From positions 64,157,975 through 64,221,974 of the forward strand of contig NC_047057.1 in the NCBI RefSeq assembly GCF_000738735.6: DNA of 64,000 bases. The letters run 5' to 3'. Numbering within the stretch: the first letter of the stretch is position 1; each line of letters opens with the position of its first letter. The DNA is from Corvus cornix cornix (lineage: Eukaryota > Chordata > Aves > Passeriformes > Corvidae). The notes under the pieces were generated by a model. That model was not told the DNA's origin, searched no databases, and saw nothing but the letters and a program-made list of their open reading frames with translations. Shown piece by piece: positions 24,494 through 34,104 of this stretch. The position numbers were made by a program, and so were the translations under genes.

Positions 24494-27400
24494 AATGTCA
24501 TTTTATGGGTAACAGATTCCAGTGTCTCAAACCCAGGACTGTTACTCAATGGCAGGATCAGGCAGAAATAGAAGTTTGTTAATTGTAGGACTCAGCTGTC
24601 AACTGAGACTTAAAACAAGAAGTAGGGAAAGCTTGATTTCCCTATTTTTATGTGGGGTTTTTTTCCTTATTTTTATTCTTCAAAATTCGCTTCATGTTGA
24701 AAAGATTTAAAAGAAACCTGGGAGACTTTGTGCTATGTGTATATCTGGCTGTATTTGCTATTGACATACAGAATCACTTGGAATTCAGAGTATTTTAGGT
24801 GAAATGCTATGACCTCCTGCTTTCTCCAGACTGCTGGAAGATCCATCACTCAGCTGTCATGGGTGATGATAATATTTCATTAAAAATGGCATCTTTTGGC
24901 AAGCATATTTCTCTAAGTATGAGAAAAAGCACCAGCACTCCAAAAAGAAACAGTTAAAAAGATACTGATAATTTTGTCCCATTATCCTTAAAATTTTTAG
25001 TAAAAAAAATCTTAATGGAGACAATTTTAAGGAACATTTTGTTAGGACAGGATTGTCCATCTGCTACTTTGTATATGACCACTATTTAAACACTGGGGTC
25101 AAGACACCTCCTGTTGTTCTTCTCTTTCCTCCCTTATGTTTGAGTCAATTATCTTTTCTGTATCTGGATTTTTGGGAAGGTCTAGAATTCTCAGGAGCCT
25201 TCTTTATCCTGCTTTTCCTGAATTAAGGATCCTCCTTATGTTTTATGGCTGAGAATAGATGCCATTCAAATAACCATATTCTCCCACAAAATGAAAGGGA
25301 AACTTCCAGTTATTTACAGCTTATTAAAGATCTGTTTGAAAAGAACTTTTCTCATTCAGTATTTTATTACAATTTTTATCATAGAACTGTAGCAGATTGA
25401 AGGAATTTGTAAAGGTATGGGTTTTCATTTCAGCTACACATACTGTTGTAATTATTTTAGTCATCTCTCACTCTCACACTCGGAATTTTTTGTGAACTTA
25501 CAAATCTGAAACTAGATTTTTTGAGTTTGATTCTCGATTACCTGAGCTACTTAAAGTGTTCCACAGTCATGCATTTTCTTCAGTGCCTTTCTTTCATCCT
25601 GTGCATAAATGTGATTCCTCATTTGGACCTTGAAATACCAAATTATATAGGGATGGGGGAAGAAATGGGATTTTTCCTGGGTTTCAGTTTAAGACAGCTG
25701 GCAGGTCTGCCTCTCCTCCTCTTAAAACATAATATTTACTGTCCTAGCATTTCATCCTCTTGGGATGTTTTTATGTAGGGGAGAACCCAATATTACCCTC
25801 AGCGAGGACAAGTTGAGCCCAGAGACATTTATTATGCCAACAGGTTTTCTTCCTGAATTTCAAACTGCAGCATTGCTGGCGTTTTTCGTGGGGGAGAGTG
25901 GATGCTGGAGATTGAGTTACAGGCTTTTGTTTGGCTTCTGCCCCTGAGGAGAATCCTGGCCTGGAACAGTCACTGCTTTCATATAGCAAGCCTAATAGGT
26001 GTTGCTTTAAAAAATCCTCGTAGGTCAGTGTGTGTAAGCTGAATTGGGAAATTCTCAAAAGCACCTCCATTGCTACAATATGTTTCCTGTTTGACTGGTG
26101 TAGGATGTGGAGATGGACGACTCAACACTTCAAAGAGGCAGGCTCGTTAATGCTGAAAGCATTGCCATTCTCGTCTGGGGCAAACAGCAGAGCAAGCCTC
26201 ACTCTGTGCACGCCTGGGCTCTCAGGAGCAATCCCATCTTGTTCATGGACACTCTGTGTGCACTGCAGGCTGTGGGACAGAGGCAGAGGCAGGGATCAGC
26301 CTCAGGCAGCTCTCCCTGCTCGCTCCACCCCACACCTCCATCCTCCCACAGACCTGGACAGGGGTGGGAACTGTCAGGCTCAGATGGGAAGAGGGAGACT
26401 GCTGGCGTCGGGTTGATTAAGCCCATGCACGTGTCTGGAGAAAGGAGACATCAGCTTTAATCACTCAGCCTGTTTGCCTCTGATCCTCTCTCTTGCAGAT
26501 AAATGTCTGGTGCAGGTCACAGTGGGAGCACCCCACTAAAGCAGAAAAGTAATCAAGGGTAGAAATTTATTATCTTACCCCAATTGTTTTGTTATCAACA
26601 GAGGCTTATGAAGTCTTAAATCATCTTTAAATAAGAATTTCTAACAAATTTGCTGAACTTTTCCTTATGCAGTGTTCACAGGAATAATAAATGTTACATA
26701 TACACTTAAGAGATATTTGACAGCAAATTTTTGGGAACATCAGTCTCAGCATTTCTCAGTTTGTAACTCTGATCTCTGCTTTGTTTACTGCAAAGTATAA
26801 AGCAGGAAACTATTTTGGTTATAAGCTCTTCTGAGAGCAACTGCATCCTTTTTAAAATACATGTATATTTATTTTTATTGGTATACAAAAGCACAGTGAC
26901 TCCCAAGTCTGCAAAGCCTTGAGGCTGCAGTAGAAAACACGGTGTATGTTCACTGTGCAAAAGGACAAGGAGCTGCCAGATACTGAATTTGCTACACATT
27001 TTATTGTTTAAAGCATTTGGCCGACTTGTTTGAATAGAAATGTGAGGCGGAAAAAAAGATGAAGGGAAGAAAAAGCCTGGAAGAGGAAAAGGAATGTAAA
27101 TAAAAAAGCAAAGGAAAAATTCACAGTTGATCTGTGATTGAAATTATTGCTGCTAATGTCTTTCAGAGTTGTCCTCAGTAGTTACAGCACATATAAGTAA
27201 TTTTTTATAAGTGCTGGCCTATACTACATAACGTAAATTGTTTCCTTTCCATGCAGCTAAAATAACATACAAACACAGCAGTTGTTCATTATTTCTAATC
27301 CCTTGCTTGAGCAGGTATCAGAATCCCTTTTGTTATTTGAAGTAAGGGAATGAAATGTCTCAAAAAAAGTGTTCTAAATTGGACTTTCAGCCCTATGCTC

Positions 27401-28576
27401 CCTCTAAAGTTCTTTTTGCTGGATTCAGGAATATGCTCTATCACGTCTTCCATGCATCTCCAAAGCTCTGAGTTTGCTGAGCTTATGCAGTGTCTCTTTT
27501 CTGCCTCTGAGGTTCTGAACTGAAGTGTTTTGCCCAGAGAAGAAGTGTGGGATAAGAACTGAAACAGACAGGCATGCAAGATTTTAATTTTAGCTTGCAG
27601 ATCCTATTAAGTCACAACTATTTGGTTGAATGCCAAAAGTTGCCAGTTAAAAGGATTGACCTGAACTGAAACTCCTTTGGTAACATCCAGGATGAACTAC
27701 TGCAGCTCTTGTGTATTGGTCTTCTAGAAGACAGTGTAGGTAAACTTCATTTATTCAAAACTCTGCTGTTGGCTCACAAAGTTTGAGAAGACATGAAAAC
27801 AAAGTGCTGAGCACTTTGGTTCTTAAAGTTCTGATGATGTGTTTGCAGACCCTGGAGGTGTTAATCCTGCTGGCCTGGCCAAGCTGCTGCTTCAAGGATT
27901 GCAGTGAGATTTTCCTTCACCTCTGGTGCAATCACATGTGGCCCTGAATTCTTTCCTAGCCTTAATAATTGTGTCATCTCCCTGAGTTTTGTAAACCCCG
28001 CATTGCTTTGCTCTTTGTTCTCCATGTATTGGAGGCTCAGAGGCTGCAGCTTGGACCTGCAGATGAAGCACAGCAACAGTTCTTCCATGCTTTCCTACAC
28101 CACTGGAGCTAAAGCAGGATTCTTTCCCTGGCCTTGCCCTCCATTCCTTGAGCTGACCTCCATGTGCAAATCCCAGAAACCTGTTATGTGTAGATACTCC
28201 CTCCACTCACAGAGAATCTCTCCTGTGGCCAGGTAACTCCTCACTGCGAGGGACCTGATGCTGAAGGAGCATTTTCCTCTCTTGTAGGCTGGGAATTTAC
28301 ATCCCATGTAGCCAGGCAAATCAGTGTCCTTTGTTTGACAGGTACTTATCATTGAAGTTGATCACCTTTTTTCAACCCTGCTGCCAAGAATCTGTCAGAG
28401 CAGTGAGTTACATCAGTATACAACTGGAATAAAAGAGAACAAATCATTTTGCCATATGGAAAGAGTGGTTGTGTTGTATTTCATTCATCAGAAGGAACAT
28501 CTTTGTCAACTAGATGTGACATCTTGTTACTACAGGTATGGGGTCGGATACTTTTATGAAATTACACTTTTTCCCT
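24494..28576. other. Unique sequence, no gene seen
   Basis: No gene or interspersed repeat recognised. The patches 26150-26430 and 27850-28350 are less AT-rich and carry several overlapping open frames of 75 to 128 codons on both strands, a composition effect with no domain similarity I can see. Confidence 0.55.
27046..27119. repeat. Purine-rich low-complexity tract
   Basis: About 74 bases almost entirely of A and G, in words such as GGAAAAAAAG, GAAGGGAAG and AGAGGAAAAGG. Such tracts can adopt triplex-like structures and often mark decayed simple repeats. Confidence 0.55.
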
Positions 28577-28628
28577 GGCTGTCTTCCTTTGCTCTGCTAC
28601 GTAGCCTGGAAGACAGCCTGAAGTAGTG
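28577..28628. repeat. Perfect 11-bp inverted repeat
   Basis: GGCTGTCTTCC (28577-28587) is exactly complementary to GGAAGACAGCC (28618-28628), with a 30-base loop. It lies about 220 bases before the long inverted repeat that starts at 28853. A stem of 11 pairs is shorter than a typical microRNA precursor. Confidence 0.6.
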
Positions 28629-28821
28629 AGAGCTTATCTTCAGTTGCAGAAGGAATCTGCCCAACTGTTTGTTCTCCCCTGGGTAAATTAAACCCTGCTT
28701 TTAGGGCAAGACATTACTCTGTTTCAGCTTGGCATTTATAAGCCTCCATTTCTTTTGAGGTGTGATTCAATAGAAGATGTTGTATTTTCAGCAGGCCTGT
28801 TTTCATTAGGTAAAACAATCC

Positions 28822-28841
28822 TTTTTTTTTTTTTTTTTTTT
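28822..28841. repeat. Poly-T tract (20 T)
   Basis: An uninterrupted run of 20 T just upstream of the first arm of the long inverted repeat. Read on the minus strand it is a poly-A run, which could be the tail of a retroposed segment, though no such segment is recognisable. Confidence 0.8.
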
Positions 28842-28852
28842 ACTGCTGGCCC

Positions 28853-29020
28853 GCATTTTTTGTGCTTTTATTGTATTTTTATTTTACACTTTAGTTTCTT
28901 AAGTACGAAGTGTAAGGCTTGATTAAACGACACCGCTCAGGTTTTATATAGGGGTTGGGCTACTCTGGTTAATGGAAGTGGTTTCCAGGTATAGCTGAAG
29001 GTTTTAGTAGCAGCAGCCAA
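28853..29020 (+). repeat. Long inverted repeat, arm A
   Basis: This 168-base segment matches the reverse complement of 30231-30399 along its whole length, at roughly 85 percent by eye with a few single-base gaps. Exact blocks include 'aagtgtaaggcttgattaaa' (28907-28926), 'gggctactctggttaatgga' (28957-28976) and 'gtttccaggtata'. The element is AT-rich and has no open frame. It is not a CR1 piece I recognise. It could be a terminal or sub-terminal inverted repeat of an old DNA transposon, one of two copies of an undescribed repeat, or an inverted duplication. Confidence 0.88.
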
Positions 29021-29302
29021 GTGGCTCTCTGGCCTCAAAAATTAACCTTAAATTCAATGTGTGAAAAAATTACAGAAAATGATGCCTTTTATAAAGAAAC
29101 TTTGTGAGATTTCTCATGACGTTGTTCAGTTTTTAGAGAGGCAGGAAGACTGAATTATTTACTTTATTTTTGTGTCATTTTTGTTCCACCTTTGTGCATT
29201 TTCCTTTACTGAGAAGTTACACCTTCTTTCCTTTGATTTGAATAATTGCTAAAATGCCAAGCTATTGGTAAATTGTCAAGTGAAAATGGACTCCACACAG
29301 GC

Positions 29303-29793
29303 CATAGAACAAAATCATAAAATCATGGAATCCAAAGTGGTTTGTCTTGGGAGGGACCCTAGAAATCATCTCATTCCAACCCTCTGCCATGGTCAGGGAC
29401 ACCTTCCACTATCCAAGGTTGCTCCAAGCCCCATCCAGCCTGATCTTGGACACTTCCAGGGATGGGGCAGCCACAGCTTCCCCGAGCAACCTGTGCCAGG
29501 GTCTCACCACCCTCCCAGCAGGGAATTTCTTCCCAATGTCTGATCTACCCTCTTTCATCTCACTCTTACCCCTGTCCTATCACTACACTCCCTGTCCCTC
29601 CCCCTCTTTCCTGTAGGCCACCCTTAGGAACTGGAAGGCAAAAAAGGTCTGCCCAGAGTGCGCTCTTCTCTTAACATTCTCAATTCTCTCAGCCTGTCCT
29701 CATGGCACAGGTGCCCCTGATCATCTTCATTATCTCCTCTGGACCCACTCAAGTGGATCCTGTGCTGGGGGCTCCAGAAGGGCCCTGCGTTAC
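29303..29793 (-). mobile_element. CR1 LINE 3' region, minus strand
   Basis: Reading the plus strand gives the reverse complement of a CR1 3' end: 'aatcatggaa', 'gggagggaccctagaaatca', 'ggtcagggacaccttccact', 'aagccccatccagcctgatc', 'gaatttcttcccaatgtctg', 'ctctcagcctgtcctcatgg' and 'ctggacccactcaagtggat', up to 'gccctgcgttact' near 29793. It covers the 3' untranslated region and the very end of the reverse-transcriptase frame and is 5'-truncated. It sits inside the loop of the long inverted repeat, about 280 bases from arm A and 440 from arm B. Confidence 0.92.
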
Positions 29794-30230
29794 TTAAAGG
29801 GTAACTTGTAAACTGGACAAGGACCAACTGTGGGAGCACGGCTTTTGGAGAGAAGAGCAGTGCTGTGGAAACAGGGGTTGAAGGAGGTGGGACCTTCCTT
29901 TGGTCAGAGAACCCCATTCAGCAGGGTACTGGATGAAACAACCTGTTTCAGATGTTCCTGTTGGACAGCTTCTGAATGGAGTCCTTGACCTAACAATTCC
30001 TGATGGAAACATCAAATTCTTCCACCTTTTTGCATGTCCTTTATATGCAATACCTTATGGAAGGCAAATGTCCTTCTAATTTTATGTGCTTCTTAGGCCT
30101 TCTAAGTATAACGTGCTGATCCCTTCTTCCTGCTTGCTGATTTTGGCTTTTACAGTTACTCCATCACTTTATTGAAAAAAATTAAAAAATCAAGTATTTA
30201 AAATGTTTTATTACTGTGGTGGATGGTCAT
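29794..30230. other. Loop sequence of the inverted repeat, right of CR1
   Basis: Unique sequence between the CR1 tail and arm B. No gene or repeat recognised. The reverse complement of its last part shows only faint similarity to the sequence just after arm A, so the inverted repeat probably does not extend far inward. Confidence 0.5.
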
Positions 30231-30399
30231 TTGGCTGCTGCTATTAAAACCTTTGGTATACCTGGAAACGACTTCCATTAACCAGAGTAGCCCAAACCCT
30301 ACATGAAAACTGAGTGGTATCTTGTTTAATCAAGCCTTACACTTGATAGTTAAGATGCTAAAGTATAAAATAAAAATGAAAGAAAAACACAAAGAATGC
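30231..30399 (-). repeat. Long inverted repeat, arm B
   Basis: The minus-strand partner of arm A (28853-29020), 169 bases, at roughly 85 percent identity by eye. The loop of about 1.2 kb holds a CR1 insertion. Substitutions are spread along the arms with a highly conserved middle, so the duplication is not recent. If a transcript crossed both arms it could fold into a long imperfect double-stranded stem, the kind of substrate used by ADAR editing enzymes; no transcription evidence is available. Confidence 0.88.
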
Positions 30400-31215
30400 A
30401 TTCCACTAGATAAACAACAAAAAAGACATTGTTTCATCTGTGACAGTGGGGCTTTTGGCAGATTAGAATAGAACTATAACTGTTAGGAAAAATAAAATTA
30501 TCTTGAAAGATGTTGGCCACGGTGTAAATAATCTGCTTTTTCTGAAGGAGGACAGTAGCTACATTTACATTACCAAATTCCTCTCTGCTTTTAACTTGCC
30601 TTTGGGTTATCCACAAGCACATAGGGATTTAAAAGAAAGAGAGGGAAACTCAAAAATTTAAAATGGAGCAAAGAATACTGTATCAGTAGGCCTGCTAGAA
30701 ATTCAAATATGAGGAAACAAAAAGGATGCAAAATAGGATCATAAAATCATGAGATGCATTGAATGAGCCAGTGTTTCTTGAAGTTTTGTTTTACAGGCAA
30801 GGGGACTACACTTAATCACCATATCAGAAAGTGAAACTGAGGAACGATATTCTGGTGTTGTAGTCTGGTAACAGCATCTGCTGGCTGGCAGGATCCCTGG
30901 CCCAGAAATTTATGGGATTCCTAAGCCAGCCAAGTGCTCATTTGCTAGGAGAAGTGGAATTATCATTTTGAGATCTGCATTGCTTCAGTTCCCAGTGTAA
31001 GATGTGATTTTTATTTGCATTTCTTCTGAAAATGTTCCTCCCTCTGTCCAGATCCAAAGGTAAAAGACTGCCCCTAAGGCTTGCAATTCAGAGAGGCAGG
31101 GCTAGAACATAGCAGGGGCATTTCTGAGATTAAAATCAGAGAGAAATTGATTGGCTGACCAAAGGTACTGGGTTATTGTATTTTCATCGACAGCATCCTG
31201 GTCTAAGCCTATCTC

Positions 31216-31234
31216 GTGTTGTAATTTACAACAC
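31216..31234. repeat. 19-bp perfect palindrome
   Basis: GTGTTGTAA (31216-31224) and TTACAACAC (31226-31234) are exact reverse complements around one central T. Such symmetric sites can bind dimeric proteins, but function here is unknown. Confidence 0.6.
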
Positions 31235-32381
31235 ACCTCTAAGTTACTTGGACAATTATGATTCCAGTCCCAGCCTTCATTTTTGGATCTTTTTGTAAGG
31301 TCTAGGCTACAGTGACAGTCAGCCCTGGGGCACTCTCAAGGGGAGATCAAGGACCTCATGAAGGCAAAATTATCCTACCCCCACCTGCCTTAGGTGTCAT
31401 TTCTTCCAGTCTGGGCAGAGACTTTATGAGAAGAACTCCAATCTCCACTGTTGTGAACACATTTTATCAGCAGGAAATCCCTGCCATTTCTTATGTGTGC
31501 AGTTTTATCCTTGTCCGTGTCACCATTCCTGAATCATCTTCTTCCTTGAATGCCTTCCCTTAGGATCATGCAGAGTGGGTCATGGTGGCATTTTCTAAGA
31601 CTTGTTTGAAGCTTGTGAAATCCACAAGCTTTTTAGTCAGGGGTTTAGTTACCTCAGAACTGGGGGTTTGTTTTCCATAATTATACCACGTTCAAGACTC
31701 GAAACAATCGCTCTAAGTTTTATCATTCTCATTAGGAGGCCCTGTGTTTCAGAGATGCTATCAGGTTGTATGACATCTGTAATTACTCCATCATATCAGC
31801 CTCTGCAGCCCTGATGAAGCATTTTGGGGTTGTTTTTTTTCTCCCTGGCTGTGCCACATTGTGTCACAAACAACCAGTTGTTGTAAACACTGCAGAAACA
31901 GAGGGGCACACAGACAGCCCATTGACAACTGAGAGGCGACCCAGAAGATAATTACTAACATTGCTTGGGAAAAAAAACCCCAAGTGTAGCCAGACAAGGA
32001 AGGATATGTTTTTATGAAAGCAGACAGTCTTAATTCCAAAATTAATTGTGTCTCCAGCCACTGATAATTAAAGGGGGGAGGGAGGGCTGAAGCAGTGCTT
32101 TTCCCTTTGTTCTGTAATTTACCTTATCAGAAAAATGTGCTCACATGGAACAAGACAGGTTTGGAGGATGGATCGTCTGGCTTTGTTTTGGACATTTAAG
32201 CACCAGAGAGGGAATGGTTTAGGACCAAGAGGCTGCAGGGAGACTTGTGTCCAACGAGCTTTAAATGGCTTTAGATGACAGAGAAGTGTCTTCCTGTGTT
32301 CACTCCAACATGAAACCTGGCCACATCTCCAGAGCAGCACAGCCAAGTGCACCAACCAGCCCTGTGCTGGGTCAGCAGGCA

Positions 32382-32437
32382 GGGCAAACCCAACTGGTTC
32401 CTTCTGCCAGCACAGGCTGGGCAAACCCAACTGGTTC
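32382..32437. repeat. 37-bp-period partial tandem duplication
   Basis: GGGCAAACCCAACTGGTTC occurs exactly at 32382-32400 and 32419-32437, 37 bases apart, with related flanks containing 'ctgccagcacagg'. It is a small tandem duplication without coding content. Confidence 0.65.
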
Positions 32438-33170
32438 ACTCTGACACCCAGACTGTGGAACAGATGACAGAGACACAGACCCTGCTATTCCAAGTAAAAA
32501 GCAGCCTGCTAAAAGTTTCTAGTTTTGCCCAACCCAGTCAAAAGAAGGTGGTACTCAGGTGTAGAGCTGATGTCCTATTTGAGTTTGCTCCTAGGCACAA
32601 ATGCATCCTTTAGGATTAAGAACTAAGTGAGAAAGATTTTGTAGCCGGTTTTGGAGAGCAGAACTACACACCCACTGTATCCCTTGTTGTGTCCATCCTT
32701 GTTTTCACATCAACAGGGCACTGGTGGAGGCTGCTGTGGAGCAACTCTTAGTGCTACAACGGGAGTTTAAATGGCTCCTGCAAGTTTCCATAGTCATACC
32801 CCAGATCTGTATTCCAAACGAAACACACGCGGAAAATAGAGCTGGCAAAAGACTCAGTTTGCACATATCTAACTGCTTTATTTAAACACAGAGAATCATT
32901 AGAAAAGATACCCCTAACCAGTAAAAAAAAGCCAAACACAACAATAAGAAATAACCCCCAAACTTTTTGCTGCATTTAAAGTAGTAGTTTACTGCTACTG
33001 TGTGTGAACAAGGGGTACAACATGCTAATTGTCATTTCTGATAAATATAGCTCTAAAAATTATTATTGAACAGTTGGGTGAGAAAAAGGGTCTAGAAGTC
33101 TTGGGGGAAAAATAATAGAGCATTTCATTCCACATCTTTCTATTCCTGATAGCTGTTTCCTCTGCAGAAC

Positions 33171-33200
33171 TTTCCCATATTGCAATATTGCAATAGGAAA
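33171..33200. promoter_or_regulatory. Palindromic pair of ATTGCAAT sites
   Basis: Two directly abutting ATTGCAAT octamers (33179-33186 and 33187-33194) lie between TTTCC (33171-33175) and GGAAA (33196-33200). ATTGCAAT resembles the C/EBP-type half-site palindrome. The whole 30-base block is close to symmetric. A regulatory role is inference from motif shape only. Confidence 0.35.
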
Positions 33201-34079
33201 TTTCCATTCTGCACAGGTTCCCAAATCCCATTCCCTGACAGATCTGCACTCTGCAGTGGGACTAACCTCTGTCACATGTTGTTGGTTAGCTTGGCACTTT
33301 CACCCTGGCAATATTCATGTCCACAGCTCTAGAAATTGAATTTAATGCAACAACATTCGTGCTTAAAGTCTGCAATGAAAAGCAGCCCAGTAGTAGGGGG
33401 GTGTGTATTCAGTGCAGTGCCACACATGTAAAATAATCTGGAGGGGCAGTGCTCAGAACAGGCACTGAGAAGCTACATACAAATTAATTCTCTCACTCTT
33501 GTGACTATTTCATTTGATAGCATGAAACTGGAGGAAACAATGGTCCCAATTCATACAGCCCAGCAGTTTAACTTGGCTGATGGAGTAATTGAGTATAAAC
33601 AACCCTCATGTAGGTTTAGAGAGATGTGCATGTTCACACACATGTCAGGGAATTTCCACTTTAGCGGTACAAGGCATTTTTATGGTGGTACAGTTATGCT
33701 TATGTGAAGGCTCATATGCATATAAATATTTTAGGGAAAGTATTAGATCCTTAGCCAGATTAACTACCTTGTGAAAAGTAGTAAAACTGAATCTCTCTTT
33801 ATATTCATCCTCAGGAAATATAGGCCAGAATTATACAAGTGATTTTCCATTTTGGAAAAAAAGAGAATGCAATCAGAGTTAGGAATAAATCAGAAACAAT
33901 AAAAAGATAGTTATCCCTTTTAACCATACTCTTTTTATTTCCTGGATTTAATGCCTTCATTCTGGTACAAATTTCGATACTGAATTCTTTTAAATGGTTA
34001 CTTACATCTGCCATCACATAATGCAATTGTACAGTATTTTTCCTCGAAGTAGTAGGTGAAATTGAACTTCCTCCTTTCC

Positions 34080-34104
34080 AAAAAAAAAAAAAAAAAAAAA
34101 AAAA
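34080..34104. repeat. Poly-A tract (25 A)
   Basis: An uninterrupted run of 25 A. No mRNA-like sequence or well-placed polyadenylation signal lies immediately upstream, so I do not read it as the tail of a processed pseudogene. Confidence 0.85.

Larger units (their letters stand above)
30400..34079. other. Unique sequence, no gene seen
   Basis: No gene seen. A weak CR1-tail-like word ('ggatcataaaatcatgagat') occurs at about 30738-30757 but nothing around it supports a CR1. A G-rich cluster (GGGGGGAGGGAGGG) lies near 32072-32085. Open frames are under 110 codons and overlapping. Confidence 0.5.

Noticed and set aside
30738..30757. CR1-tail-like word on the minus strand
   Set aside because: Only about 20 bases resemble a CR1 end; the following sequence does not match.
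34080..34104. Poly-A run as the tail of a processed pseudogene
   Set aside because: No mRNA-like sequence or well-placed polyadenylation signal upstream; processed pseudogenes are rare in birds because CR1 does not readily mobilise mRNAs.
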